From the NCBI GenBank assembly GCA_937902925.1, contig CALFNN010000010.1, positions 124,001 to 188,000 on the forward strand: a stretch of DNA of 64,000 nt, written 5' to 3'. A model generated the notes under the pieces. That model was not told the DNA's origin. It was given only the letters and a program-made list of their open reading frames with translations, and did not search any database. The DNA is from an uncultured Opitutaceae bacterium. GTDB lineage: Bacteria; Verrucomicrobiota; Verrucomicrobiia; Opitutales; Opitutaceae. Below are positions 1 through 8,811 of this stretch, in pieces (position 1 is the stretch's first letter; each line of letters opens with the position of its first letter). Both the position numbers and the translations under genes were made by a program.

Positions 1-2279
1 GCGAGCCAGCGATGACCAAGGCGGTCGGTGTAATCGGGGCCGCCGCAGTTCACCCGATAGAGGTAGTTGCGGCCGGCCAGCGGCGTGGTCGGGTCCTCGG
101 CGCCGGTTGCGCGGCTCGCATCCGTCGGGCCGGGAGGGGCGGGCAGGTGGTGGAGTTGGATGCGGTCGGTGGCCACGATCCGTCCGTCGACGCGGCCCTC
201 GGCGAGAAGCGTGTTGTAACGGATCTCGACGTTGTCCCACTGAAAGTGCGTGCCCTTCGGGCCGCGGGTGCGCCGGCCGAGCGAGCGGTGGCCGTCGTCG
301 TTGAACAGTTCCACCTCGTCGCAATTCGAATAGACGACGATGCCGTTCTTGATGCCGGGAGTTGTCCAGCGGTCCGGCCAGGTGTGCGACACGATATACA
401 CGATCGGCTGCGTCGCGGCGGGGGCGTAGTTGCTTCGGTAGAGGTAGAACGCGTCCAGCGGCTCGCCCCAGAGCGTGAAGAGGCCCTTGTTGTTGGCGGG
501 GCCGATCCGGTCGAGCTCACGGAAGCCGTCGCGGGTTTGCTCGCCCTGGTCGCCCGCGGTGCGGCCGGGATTCTCGTGCGTCGTGAGCGGCCACATGAAC
601 TGGCCGCAAACCTCGTCGCGCACCGACTCGGCGAGCCGGATCTTCGTTTCAAGGAGCGAGCACATGCGGTCCTCGCTCAACGGACCCTTGGCATCGAAGC
701 CGCCCTCGGTGTGCAGGCCGAGACTGCGCCACGCGCCATACTCGCCGACGAGATGCTCGCGGCGCAGGTCGTCCGCGTAGGCCGCCGGATCGCCGCCATA
801 GGTGCCGCTCCAGTTTTGCGGCACGTCCCAATCCGTGCCCGTGCCGCCGTTGCAGGTGGCGATCGGCCGCTGGACGGAGGCGGTCGGGTCGAGTTCGCGG
901 ATGATGTCGCAGCACTCCCGGGCAAAATCCGCCGGCAGCACGCTTTCGTTCTGGAGACCCCACAGGACGAGCGACGGGCTGTTGCGACGCTCCTTCACCC
1001 AGTCGCGGAGGAGTGCCTTGAAGTTCGCGCGGAACGCATCGTTATCGAACCAGATGTGTGCGCCGAACTGCGGCCACCACAGCAGACCGTCGCGATCCCA
1101 GAATTCCTGGAACCGCAGGTCATGCGGATGATGTGCGTCGCGGAAGGCGTTGAACCCGGCCGCTTCCACCTGGTGGACGCGCGCGGCGATCTGCTCGGCG
1201 GTGAAGGCGTGGCTCGTGCCGAGCAGGTGTTCGTAGTCGGCGACGCCGTTGATAAAAACAGGTTTGCCGTTCAGCCGAAACGGCTGGTGCGCGTCGCCGC
1301 CGGGTTTCGGCCACTCGATCCAGCGAAAACCAAAGGGCGTGTCGACTTCGTCAACGGTGGCGCTGGCTTCGGCGAGCGTGGTCGCGACGGTATACAGATA
1401 CGGATCATCGAGCGACCAGAGGTGAGGCGAGACGACCGGCGGCAGCTCCTGCGGCACGATGGTCGACTGGCCGGGTGAGAGCGTGCAGTCGGTCTGCGAC
1501 ACGGCGACGGCAGCGCCCTGGTGGTCGATGACGCGGGTCGTCACGGTCACCGTCCGGCTGGTCGCGCCGTAGTTTTTTATTTCCGTTCGAACATGCGGCA
1601 CCGCGGCGGCGCGGATGGGGGCGTCGTTCCAGACGTGCACCCCGAACGGCTCGATGCGGATCGGCGCCGTGACGACGAGGTGCACCGGGCGGAAGATGCC
1701 GAAGGGCTGCGTGCCTTCGGAAAAACCGGTGGCGAGTTCGGAGCCGCCGCAGACCCACGGCAGATCGCGAATGCCGTTCGGATGATCGGCGCGAACGGCG
1801 AGGACGTTCGCGCCGGGGGCGACGACGTTGGTGATATCGAGCGTAAACGTGGTGAGCCCGCCGGCATGCCGGCCGACGAGGTGACCGTTGACCCAAACGG
1901 TCGCATACGAACCCACGCCCTCGAAAAAAAGAAAAAACCGCCGGTCCTGAACGGCGTCGCCGGCGGGAACGGTGAAGGTGCGCCGATACCAGGCGAAACC
2001 GTGGCGGTCGCCGTGCCGGACTTGATGAGCGCCTTCATAGCGATCCCAATTGTGCGGCACGTCGACCGGTGACCACGTGTGGTCGTCGAAACCGGGTTGC
2101 TCGAAGCCCGGATATTTCTCGCGGTCGTTGTCGTCGGCGATCGAGCGCCATCCGGTATCGAGCGAAAAGTCCGTCCGCGTTCCGGCGGGAGCCGTCGACG
2201 CCGCGGCGAATCCCGGCGTGCCGGGCAGCCAGCCGGCCAGGACGAGCAGAACGATAACGGTGAAACGAGTGGGGCGCAC
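1..2279 (-). CDS. GH2 beta-glycosidase with C-terminal malectin-like domain (3' end outside window)
   Basis: The reading frame is open from a GTG at 2279 to the window edge and gives at least 759 residues. The GTG start is chosen because it opens a clear signal peptide (about residues 1-26, RFTVIVLLVLAGWLPGTPGF), so the product is exported. A GH2 sugar-binding domain follows, with the family motif VPHNWDR near residue 74. The catalytic barrel shows LWGLQNES, with acid/base Glu445, and VGEYGAWRS, with nucleophile Glu513. The last visible residues, YRVNCGGPDYTDRLGHRWL, match the start of a malectin-like carbohydrate-binding domain. GH2 covers beta-galactosidases, beta-glucuronidases and beta-mannosidases; specificity cannot be read here. 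It follows the sialidase-like fusion gene by 78 bp and is probably cotranscribed with it. Confidence 0.9.
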   Translation of the reverse strand, partial: MRPTRFTVIVLLVLAGWLPGTPGFAAASTAPAGTRTDFSLDTGWRSIADDNDREKYPGFEQPGFDDHTWSPVDVPHNWDRYEGAHQVRHGDRHGFAWYRRTFTVPAGDAVQDRRFFLFFEGVGSYATVWVNGHLVGRHAGGLTTFTLDITNVVAPGANVLAVRADHPNGIRDLPWVCGGSELATGFSEGTQPFGIFRPVHLVVTAPIRIEPFGVHVWNDAPIRAAAVPHVRTEIKNYGATSRTVTVTTRVIDHQGAAVAVSQTDCTLSPGQSTIVPQELPPVVSPHLWSLDDPYLYTVATTLAEASATVDEVDTPFGFRWIEWPKPGGDAHQPFRLNGKPVFINGVADYEHLLGTSHAFTAEQIAARVHQVEAAGFNAFRDAHHPHDLRFQEFWDRDGLLWWPQFGAHIWFDNDAFRANFKALLRDWVKERRNSPSLVLWGLQNESVLPADFARECCDIIRELDPTASVQRPIATCNGGTGTDWDVPQNWSGTYGGDPAAYADDLRREHLVGEYGAWRSLGLHTEGGFDAKGPLSEDRMCSLLETKIRLAESVRDEVCGQFMWPLTTHENPGRTAGDQGEQTRDGFRELDRIGPANNKGLFTLWGEPLDAFYLYRSNYAPAATQPIVYIVSHTWPDRWTTPGIKNGIVVYSNCDEVELFNDDGHRSLGRRTRGPKGTHFQWDNVEIRYNTLLAEGRVDGRIVATDRIQLHHLPAPPGPTDASRATGAEDPTTPLAGRNYLYRVNCGGPDYTDRLGHRWL

Positions 2280-2357
2280 GGCGGACTTCGCGCGATCATG
2301 CGGAGGGAACCGCGGCGTGCGAGCGTTCGCTGTTCGCCGGACGCCCGCGGCAATCGA

Positions 2358-4739
2358 TCACGGCTGGCCGGCGAGGGAAGGATGGTCGTAGAATTTGTCG
2401 GTGCCGGGGATGAGTTCGTGATTCTTCCAGGTCGACTCGGAGCGTTTGGTGCCGTCGGACCAGTAGGTGGTCCAGTCGCTGGTGCCGTCGTCGTGGTGGT
2501 GCCACTCCCATTGCTTGAGCCCGGTGGGCGACCAGTAGGTCTCGACGCCGGTTTTCACGCCGAGGCGGTAGTCGGCTTCGTGCTGCTTCGCGCCATCCGC
2601 ATAAAACCAGGTCTCCCGACCTTGCAGCAGAACCCGGCCGTCATCACCCACGCCGCTGCTCCATGTGATGTGCGGGTGGCCGTCGGCGTAGCTTTCAGAG
2701 TGCGATTGGACCTTTGAGATCTTGGTCGCCACGCTCCCGTCCATCCGCGGATCGTCGTCGGGGAAAGTCGCGTCGCTCATGATCCAGGCTTCATTCATTT
2801 CGAAGTGCAGGGCGGGGTGGTTGAGCGAGGTGATGAGATGGATGACGCCGTTCGGCGCCTGGCGCGCGACGCAGTAGCCAACGCTGCCCATGTTGCGGTG
2901 CAGCGAAAACGCGCCGGGCAGCCGCTTGATGCGCCACGTCGCGCCGTCGTCATCGGAGAGTGCCACGTAGGAACCGCTCTCGGTGATCGAGGCCGGTTTC
3001 TTGGTTTTCTTCGACGGCTGGTAGTCGCCGGCCATGAAGAGCCGCCCGCTGGCGAGCCGGATGACGCAGGGGCGCTGGCCGCTGTTGAGCTGCGAGAACG
3101 GCGTCTTGCCGAGCTTGTAGGTCCGGCCGCCGTCGTAGCTGATCGCGCTCGGCATGAAGTCGTCGACGCCGGAATTCTTGCCGCCGAGACCGAGAATGCT
3201 GCCATCCTTGCGGAGGACAAACGTCGTGTGCCGTCCGAAGGTGCGGCCGAGCGTGTCATGCCACGTCGCGCCATCGTCGTCGGTCGCCCACAGCATCGCC
3301 TGGGAGCCGAGCGGGCCGCCGCCGGCGGCGTCGACCGCGAGCATGAGCGTGCTGCCACCCTCGGCCCGGGGAGCACGGATGACCGTGTTGATCGGCTGCG
3401 GGCGCTCGAGACTCTTGCCGAGCGGTCCGGTGATATGCGGATAGTTGGCGGGGCTCCACGTCGCACCGTCGTCGTGCGACGTCAGGAAGTTGAACGGAAA
3501 ATGTCCCTCGGCGTAGGGATTGCCCCAGAAAAGCCACAGCGTGTCGGTGCCATCGTGCCAGAGCAGCGGCGCGTGATCGTTGGCGCCGGCGGTGTCGAGA
3601 AACGGCGACGGCATGTCCCATTCCTCGGCGCCGAAACGCAGCCGCGCGGCCATCAGGCTGACCTCGGGCTCGTATTCGTTGTAGGAGGTATAGATGACGA
3701 GGAGCGCGTCGCCATTCGGCAGCACGGCGAAGCCGGGACTGTGGTTGTGATCGCGAAACGATGGATGGAGCCCGGCGTGATTGATCTCGGGTTGCTTCGT
3801 GTCCTCCGGCGGAATCGGCAGCAGACGCCGGCGGCGGAAATAGGGACGATTGGCGTCCGGGCCCTGCGCGGCGCCGGCGGTGGTCTGCTTCACGCCTTGC
3901 CGCGCGTAGGTGGCGACATAGGGATGAGGCGCCGTGGCGGGAAGCGGAGCGGCGACCACGCGGAATCCGATCCGGTGCAGTCCGTAGCCCTGCGGATTCG
4001 GCGCGCCGTCGGCGGAGGGGCCGAACGACGGGGGGGCGGCCGCGCGGTTCGAGGGGCGCAGATAATTCGCCGGCTTGTATTTTTCGGGCGTGTCGAGGTA
4101 ACCACCGCGGACGACCTTCGCGAAACCGGCGGCATATCCCACCGGGTCGCGTTCGCTCGGAAAATCATATTCGCCATACCAGTCGTTGCACCATTCGACC
4201 GGGCCGCTAAGGAGATCGCGCAAGCCCCACGGGTTCGCGGCGCCGGCGGCGGTTTCCCACGCGGCGCCGTCCGCGCGACCGGCCCGGCAGGCGTATTCCC
4301 ATTCGGCCTCGGTCGGGAGCCGGTAGGTGCGTCCTTCTTTTTTTCCCAGCCAGTCGCAAAAGGCCACGGCGTCGGCCCAGGTGACGCCGGCGGCGTAGGG
4401 TGCATAGGCGGGATTGAGCGGCGCACCGGGTTTGAATTGGTGGAACTGCTCCGCGGTCACCTCCGTCTCCGCCATGAGGAACGGCGCAGCGATCGTGACG
4501 CGGTGCAGCGGGAGTTCGTCCCAGTTCGCGGGCTTCTGGTCGGAGCCCATCACAAAACTGCCGGCAGCGACAGGCACGAGTTTCATGCCGAGCGAATTGA
4601 CGGCCGGCTCCGCGGCGCGGGCAGTCAGGCACAGGGCGGCAAGCGCGGTTGCAACGAGGCCGCGCGAGCAGCGCCGGGTGGCCGGTTTCCGATCGGGGCG
4701 GTGCCCGGCGGCGAGTTTCGATGGGGTTGATGCTTTCAT
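2358..4739 (-). CDS. secreted fusion: FGE-sulfatase-like domain, sialidase-like propeller, MORN-like repeats
   Basis: About 793 residues from the ATG at 4739. An upstream ATG at 4796 is possible, but the MKASTPSKL start is followed by a basic stretch and a hydrophobic segment (GLVATALAALCLTARA) that reads as a signal peptide. Residues about 45-270 form a formylglycine-generating-enzyme/SUMF1-like domain (NSLGMKLVPVAAGSFVMGSD, RLPTEAEWEYACR, VVRGGYLD, GFRVVAA). Residues about 310-690 form a BNR/sialidase-like beta-propeller with four Asp boxes (SHDDGATW, TDDDGATW, SYDGGRTY, SDDDGATW). The C-terminus has MORN_2-like repeats (ETWFYADGAKQHEADY, TYWSDGTKRSES). It may bind or hydrolyse acidic sugars such as sialic acid, KDO or DHA outside the cytoplasm; the FGE domain may be only a binding module. 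The substrate is unknown. Confidence 0.8.
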   Translation of the reverse strand: MKASTPSKLAAGHRPDRKPATRRCSRGLVATALAALCLTARAAEPAVNSLGMKLVPVAAGSFVMGSDQKPANWDELPLHRVTIAAPFLMAETEVTAEQFHQFKPGAPLNPAYAPYAAGVTWADAVAFCDWLGKKEGRTYRLPTEAEWEYACRAGRADGAAWETAAGAANPWGLRDLLSGPVEWCNDWYGEYDFPSERDPVGYAAGFAKVVRGGYLDTPEKYKPANYLRPSNRAAAPPSFGPSADGAPNPQGYGLHRIGFRVVAAPLPATAPHPYVATYARQGVKQTTAGAAQGPDANRPYFRRRRLLPIPPEDTKQPEINHAGLHPSFRDHNHSPGFAVLPNGDALLVIYTSYNEYEPEVSLMAARLRFGAEEWDMPSPFLDTAGANDHAPLLWHDGTDTLWLFWGNPYAEGHFPFNFLTSHDDGATWSPANYPHITGPLGKSLERPQPINTVIRAPRAEGGSTLMLAVDAAGGGPLGSQAMLWATDDDGATWHDTLGRTFGRHTTFVLRKDGSILGLGGKNSGVDDFMPSAISYDGGRTYKLGKTPFSQLNSGQRPCVIRLASGRLFMAGDYQPSKKTKKPASITESGSYVALSDDDGATWRIKRLPGAFSLHRNMGSVGYCVARQAPNGVIHLITSLNHPALHFEMNEAWIMSDATFPDDDPRMDGSVATKISKVQSHSESYADGHPHITWSSGVGDDGRVLLQGRETWFYADGAKQHEADYRLGVKTGVETYWSPTGLKQWEWHHHDDGTSDWTTYWSDGTKRSESTWKNHELIPGTDKFYDHPSLAGQP

Positions 4740-4743
4740 GAAA
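4734..4743. promoter_or_regulatory. TTTCATGAAA palindrome overlapping a start codon
   Basis: A perfect 10-bp palindrome that contains the ATG of the minus-strand fusion gene. On the minus strand it sits in the 15-mer TATTATTTCATGAAA, which also occurs exactly at the 5' end of the Fe-alcohol dehydrogenase gene. It is one of four intergenic copies. Confidence 0.5.
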
Positions 4744-4810
4744 TAATAGGAGGAGCCGAGGGTGGGACGAGGTAAGCGCTCAAAATCCGCAGGCAAAATA
4801 GCGAAACCTA

Positions 4811-4820
4811 TTTCATGAAA
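4811..4820. promoter_or_regulatory. TTTCATGAAA operator-like palindrome
   Basis: A perfect 10-bp palindrome in the divergent region between the fusion gene and the alpha-glucuronidase-like gene. It lies 4 bp upstream of a TTGACC hexamer (4825-4830), a possible -35 element for the rightward gene. Binding by the neighbouring LacI-family protein is inferred. Confidence 0.55.
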
Positions 4821-4836
4821 ATAATTGACCGCGGAT

Positions 4837-4854
4837 TTTTTTCATGTGAAACAA
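4837..4854. promoter_or_regulatory. 18-bp operator-like palindrome, 16/18 match to those upstream of both TonB genes
   Basis: TTTTTTCATGTGAAACAA differs at two positions from TTGTTTCATATGAAACAA, which is found exactly upstream of both TonB-dependent receptor genes. It lies 6 bp after the TTGACC hexamer and about 100 bp before the rightward start codon. No gene is seen between 4740 and 4957; this region appears to be a shared divergent promoter. Confidence 0.6.
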
Positions 4855-4957
4855 AGATTTCCCGACGGCTGCTGGCGGCAAGCCGAAAGAGCAACCTCCC
4901 AGAAAAATTTCCCCGATTTCATGCAGATTTCCCGCGCATTTCCGTGGCCGACCTCCC

Positions 4958-7666
4958 ATGCGAAGTGACCTCGTCCGAGTAATTATCTTCTTCGCCGGCG
5001 CCGTGGGTGGAATGCTCCGCGCCGAGCCGGTGCGCGTCGTCATCGACACCGCCGCCGTTCCGCGCGTCGAGTATGGCGCCGGCCAGCTGGTAGCCGCGCT
5101 GCAGGCGACGGGATTGGAGGCCGCGCTCTCGCGCGGACCGGTCGCGGTCTCCGGTGCACCGACGGTGGTGGTCGGCAACGTGCAGCAGTCCGCGGTGAAG
5201 GCGCTGGTCGATGCAAACGAAATCACGCTCGCGGCCGGCGAGCCGGGACCGGAGGGCTTCGTGCTGGCGACGTGCCGGGGCGGTGTCACCGCGGTGGCGG
5301 GTGGCGACGATTCGGGCGCACTCTACGGCTGCATGGAACTCGCGCGCCGCGTGCGCGAGAGCGGGCGGCTTCCGGCGCAGTTGCGCTTTGCCGACAAGCC
5401 GGCGTTCGTCCTGCGCGGGCCCTGCATCGGGATGCAGAAGACCTACATCCTGCCCGGCCGGCACGTTTACGAATATCCCTACACGCCGGAGCTGTTCCCG
5501 TTCTTCTACGACAAGGCGTTCTGGCGGCAGTATCTGGATTTCCTCGCGGAAAACCGGATGAACACGCTCTACCTGTGGAACGGCCACCCGTTCGCGTCGC
5601 TCGTGAAGCTCAAGGATTATCCGTATGCGCTCGAGGTTTCCGACGAGGACTTCGCGAAGAACGTCGCGATGTTCCGCTATATCACCGAGCAGGCCGACCG
5701 GCGCGGCATCTGGCTGGTCCAGATGTTCTACAACATCATTCTCTCGAAACCGTTCGCCGAGCACAACCACCTCGCGACGCAGCTCCGGGCGCCCAACCCG
5801 ATCGCCGCGGACTACACGCGGAAGTCGATCGCCGAATTCGTCCGCCAGTATCCCAACGTCGGGCTGATGCCGTGCCTCGGCGAGGCGTTGCAGGGGACAG
5901 CCAACCAAATCGACTGGGCGACCAACGTCATCCTGCCCGGCGTGCACGACGGGATGCGGCAGGCCGGGCTCACGGTGGAGCCGCCGGTCGTTTTTCGCAC
6001 CCACGCGATGGACCCGGTCGCGATCATGCCGGCGGCGTTCAAGGTCTACGGGAATCTCTTCACCATGACGAAATTCAACGGGGAGTCGCTGACGACGTGG
6101 GAGCCCCGCGGGAAAAACCAGGCGACGCATCTCGCGATGGCCAAACTCGGGCCGCACGTGGTGAACATTCACATTCTCTCCAACCTGGAGCCGTTCCGCT
6201 ACGGGGCGACGCGTTTCATCCAAAAATCCATGCAGGCGGCACGCGACCGGCTCGGAGCGACCGGCGTGCATCTTTATCCGCTGTCCTACTGGAACTGGCC
6301 GGATGCCCCGGACAAGACCGCGGTCCCGCTCAAGCAACTGGACCGCGACTGGATCTGGTTCGAGGCGTGGGCGCGCTATGCCTGGAATCCCGACATCGCG
6401 CCGGCGGCGGATGAGGCGTATTGGACCGGCCGGCTCACCGAGCGTTACGGTTCGGCGGCGGCCGCGGCACCGATCCTCGAAGCCTACAATAATGACGGCG
6501 AGGTCGCGCCGCGGCTCATCCGGCGCTTCGGCATCACCGAGGGCAACCGGCAGACCCTCTCGCTCGGCATGACGCTCGACGAACTGGTTCATCCCGAAAA
6601 ATACGGTGTGCTGGCGGACCTCTGGGAGTCGCAGTCGCCCCCGGGCGAGCGGCTGCAGGATTACGTCGAGAAGGAATTCGCGCATCAGCCGCACGAGGGC
6701 GAAACGCCGCCGCAGATCATCCGCGCGGTGGACGAGTTTTCGCAGCGCGCGGTGGACGAGCTCGCCGCGGCGGCGCCAAGCGTGACGAAAAACCGCGAGG
6801 AATTCGACCGCCTGCGCAACGATGCCGCGTGCATCCGGGCCATGGCGCTGAATTACGGGGCGAAGGCGGAGGCGGCGCTGCATGTGCTGCGCTACGCCCG
6901 CAACCACGACGTCGCCGAGATGGAACAGGCGCGCACGGCGCTCGCGCGCAGCCTCGAAAGCTATCGCACGCTCGAGCGGCTGACCCGCGACACCTATGTC
7001 TATGCGAACTCGATGCAGACGAGCCAGCGGCGGATTCCCGTCGTCGGCGGAGAGGGCGGCCAGCCGGCGAATTTTCACTGGACCCAGTTGCTGCCGGTCT
7101 ATGAAAAGGAATTCGCGGACTTCGACGCACAGGTGACCGCCCTCAAATCCGGCGGTCGAGCCGCCGCGCAGGCGCAGTTGCTGGCGACCATGACCGCCGC
7201 GCCGTTCCGGTTGCTGGGCCGGGGTGCGGAAGTCTACACGGTGAAAGTGGGTGCGCCGGTTTTCACCGACGTGCGTGCCCCGATCCAGGCGGTCGCGTCC
7301 GAGCTCGACGGGCTCAAGGGCATTCGTTTTTCGAACGAGGCGGCGAAGGCGGGACGTTACGAACCGATCGAGTTTTCGACCGCAGGGCCCGTGCGGGTGC
7401 TGATCGGATATTTGAAGGCGGACGATCCCGCGTGGCGCCGCCCGCCCTCCTCCGAGACCGACGCCGCGGCCGCGGAGCGTGGAGGCACCGAGCCGTTGCT
7501 GGTGAATGCCGTCACGATTCCGACGCTCCCGGCGGTCGACGTCTATGAACTTTCGTTCGGTGCCGGCCGCCACCGGATCGATCCGCCCGGGTCGGGCAGC
7601 TTCCTCGTGCTCGGCGTGGTCCGGGCCGCCGCCGCGGTGGAGCCGGGCGGCATGCCGGCTCCTTAA
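4958..7666 (+). CDS. secreted alpha-glucuronidase-like glycoside hydrolase (GH67/GH115-like)
   Basis: 902 residues starting MRSDLVRVIIFFAGAVGGMLRA, a short signal peptide. Residues about 24-150 resemble the N-terminal domain shared by GH67, GH115 and GH20 enzymes (nucleotide-fold-like, ending PAFVLRGPCIGMQK). Residues about 180-500 look like a TIM barrel (FWRQYLDFLAENRMNTLYLWNGHPF, GIWLVQMFYNIIL, YPLSYWNWPDAPD). A long, largely helical region follows, then a beta-rich C-terminus. The length and order suit alpha-glucuronidases that remove terminal uronic acid from plant glycans; the exact family and substrate are not certain. It is followed after 37 bp by the LacI regulator and is probably cotranscribed with it. 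Operator-like palindromes precede it. Confidence 0.65.
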   Translation: MRSDLVRVIIFFAGAVGGMLRAEPVRVVIDTAAVPRVEYGAGQLVAALQATGLEAALSRGPVAVSGAPTVVVGNVQQSAVKALVDANEITLAAGEPGPEGFVLATCRGGVTAVAGGDDSGALYGCMELARRVRESGRLPAQLRFADKPAFVLRGPCIGMQKTYILPGRHVYEYPYTPELFPFFYDKAFWRQYLDFLAENRMNTLYLWNGHPFASLVKLKDYPYALEVSDEDFAKNVAMFRYITEQADRRGIWLVQMFYNIILSKPFAEHNHLATQLRAPNPIAADYTRKSIAEFVRQYPNVGLMPCLGEALQGTANQIDWATNVILPGVHDGMRQAGLTVEPPVVFRTHAMDPVAIMPAAFKVYGNLFTMTKFNGESLTTWEPRGKNQATHLAMAKLGPHVVNIHILSNLEPFRYGATRFIQKSMQAARDRLGATGVHLYPLSYWNWPDAPDKTAVPLKQLDRDWIWFEAWARYAWNPDIAPAADEAYWTGRLTERYGSAAAAAPILEAYNNDGEVAPRLIRRFGITEGNRQTLSLGMTLDELVHPEKYGVLADLWESQSPPGERLQDYVEKEFAHQPHEGETPPQIIRAVDEFSQRAVDELAAAAPSVTKNREEFDRLRNDAACIRAMALNYGAKAEAALHVLRYARNHDVAEMEQARTALARSLESYRTLERLTRDTYVYANSMQTSQRRIPVVGGEGGQPANFHWTQLLPVYEKEFADFDAQVTALKSGGRAAAQAQLLATMTAAPFRLLGRGAEVYTVKVGAPVFTDVRAPIQAVASELDGLKGIRFSNEAAKAGRYEPIEFSTAGPVRVLIGYLKADDPAWRRPPSSETDAAAAERGGTEPLLVNAVTIPTLPAVDVYELSFGAGRHRIDPPGSGSFLVLGVVRAAAAVEPGGMPAP

Positions 7667-7703
7667 CCTGCAGCGCAATTCCCGTCCGCTAAACCTCAAG
7701 ATC

Positions 7704-8789
7704 ATGGCAAAGAAAAAACGAATGACGATCACGGACGTGGCGAAAGCCGCCGACGTGGCCCTCGGCACGGTGTCGCGGGTGTTGAACAATCATCCGGATG
7801 TGAATTCGGAGATTCGCGTGCGGGTGCTGGAGGCGGCGCGGGCGCTCAACTACACGCGCATCCGGCAGAAGAAAAGCAACGGGGCGCGGGTGAACGGCGA
7901 CGGCGTCGTCGGCAACATCGCGGTCATCTTCTTCGGCATGGAGGACACGCTGGCGCAGTTGCCGATCGTCGGGGCGGCATTGCAGGGCATCGAGGGTGCG
8001 CTCTCGGGCCACGGGCGGAATCTCATGCTGGCCAGTATTCCGAAAGGCGACCGCGTGCCGCCGTTCCTGATGGAAAAACGCATCGAGGGGTTGATCCTGA
8101 AAGGACCGAACCAGGGACTGCTGCCGTCGCCCGCGGAGTGCGAGCTGCTCGCGCACATTTATCGCTGGCCGCACGTGTGGCTGATGGGCCACCTTGCCAA
8201 TGCGCGCGGCGACCATTGCAACTTCGACACCGACGCCGCGGGCCGCCTCGTGGCGGAGCACCTGAATGAGCGCGGGCACCGGCGGGTCGGGTTCTTCAAT
8301 CCCAAGCCGGGGCAGAACCAGTTTGAAAAGCTCAAGAGTTCGTTCAGCAACTTTGCCGCGCGCCTCGGCTGCGAAGTCACCCTCCTGGAGGCCGAGCCGT
8401 CCGACCGGTTGATCTGGCCGCTGCCGGCGACGACGGTGCAGCACAAGGTGAACGCGCTCGTCGACCAGTGGATGGCGTCGCCGGCGAAGGTGCGGCCGAC
8501 GGCGCTCTTCGTGCCGTCGGACCGGACGGCGGTGCAGGTTTACTCGGCGCTGGAACGCCGCGGGCTGCGGGCCGGGGTGGACGTAAGCGTTGTCTCGTGC
8601 AACAACGAGCTGTCGCTGCTGGCGGACCTGCATCCGGCGCTGACGACGATCGACGTTCACGCCGAATACACCGGCCGGCGCGCGGTCGACCAGCTGTTGT
8701 GGCGGATGCGGCATCCGGACGAGCCGCTTTCGATGCAACTGCTCGTCGAACCGACGCTCGTGGAGCGCGATTCCGTGGTCGTGCTCTGA
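7704..8789 (+). CDS. LacI-family transcriptional regulator
   Basis: 361 residues from the ATG at 7704 (MAKKKRMTITDVAKAADVALGTVSRVLNN). A longer in-frame extension upstream overlaps the preceding gene and is not used, because the DNA-binding domain normally begins at the N-terminus. Residues 7-53 form the LacI helix-turn-helix with the hinge region after it. Residues about 70-361 form the periplasmic-binding-protein-like effector domain (VGNIAVIFFGMEDTL, HLNERGHRRVGFFNPK, PTALFVPSDRTAVQVYSALERRG, HAEYTGRRAVDQLLWRM). It is the only LacI regulator in the window. The palindromes at 4837, 18946 and 22761 are plausible operators. The effector is unknown, probably a sugar or sugar acid from the same pathway. 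Confidence 0.92.
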   Translation: MAKKKRMTITDVAKAADVALGTVSRVLNNHPDVNSEIRVRVLEAARALNYTRIRQKKSNGARVNGDGVVGNIAVIFFGMEDTLAQLPIVGAALQGIEGALSGHGRNLMLASIPKGDRVPPFLMEKRIEGLILKGPNQGLLPSPAECELLAHIYRWPHVWLMGHLANARGDHCNFDTDAAGRLVAEHLNERGHRRVGFFNPKPGQNQFEKLKSSFSNFAARLGCEVTLLEAEPSDRLIWPLPATTVQHKVNALVDQWMASPAKVRPTALFVPSDRTAVQVYSALERRGLRAGVDVSVVSCNNELSLLADLHPALTTIDVHAEYTGRRAVDQLLWRMRHPDEPLSMQLLVEPTLVERDSVVVL

Positions 8790-8811
8790 GAGGCGGGGAA
8801 GTGGAGAGTGG

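Noticed and set aside
12-1478. 488-residue open frame on the plus strand opposite the GH2 gene
   Set aside because: The minus strand encodes a continuous GH2 catalytic domain with both catalytic Glu residues; the plus translation has no family features.
4919-7789. 956-residue open frame on the minus strand opposite the alpha-glucuronidase-like gene
   Set aside because: It mirrors a plus-strand gene with clear domains. Long antisense frames are expected in high-GC DNA, and this translation is Arg/His/Val-rich without recognisable family motifs.
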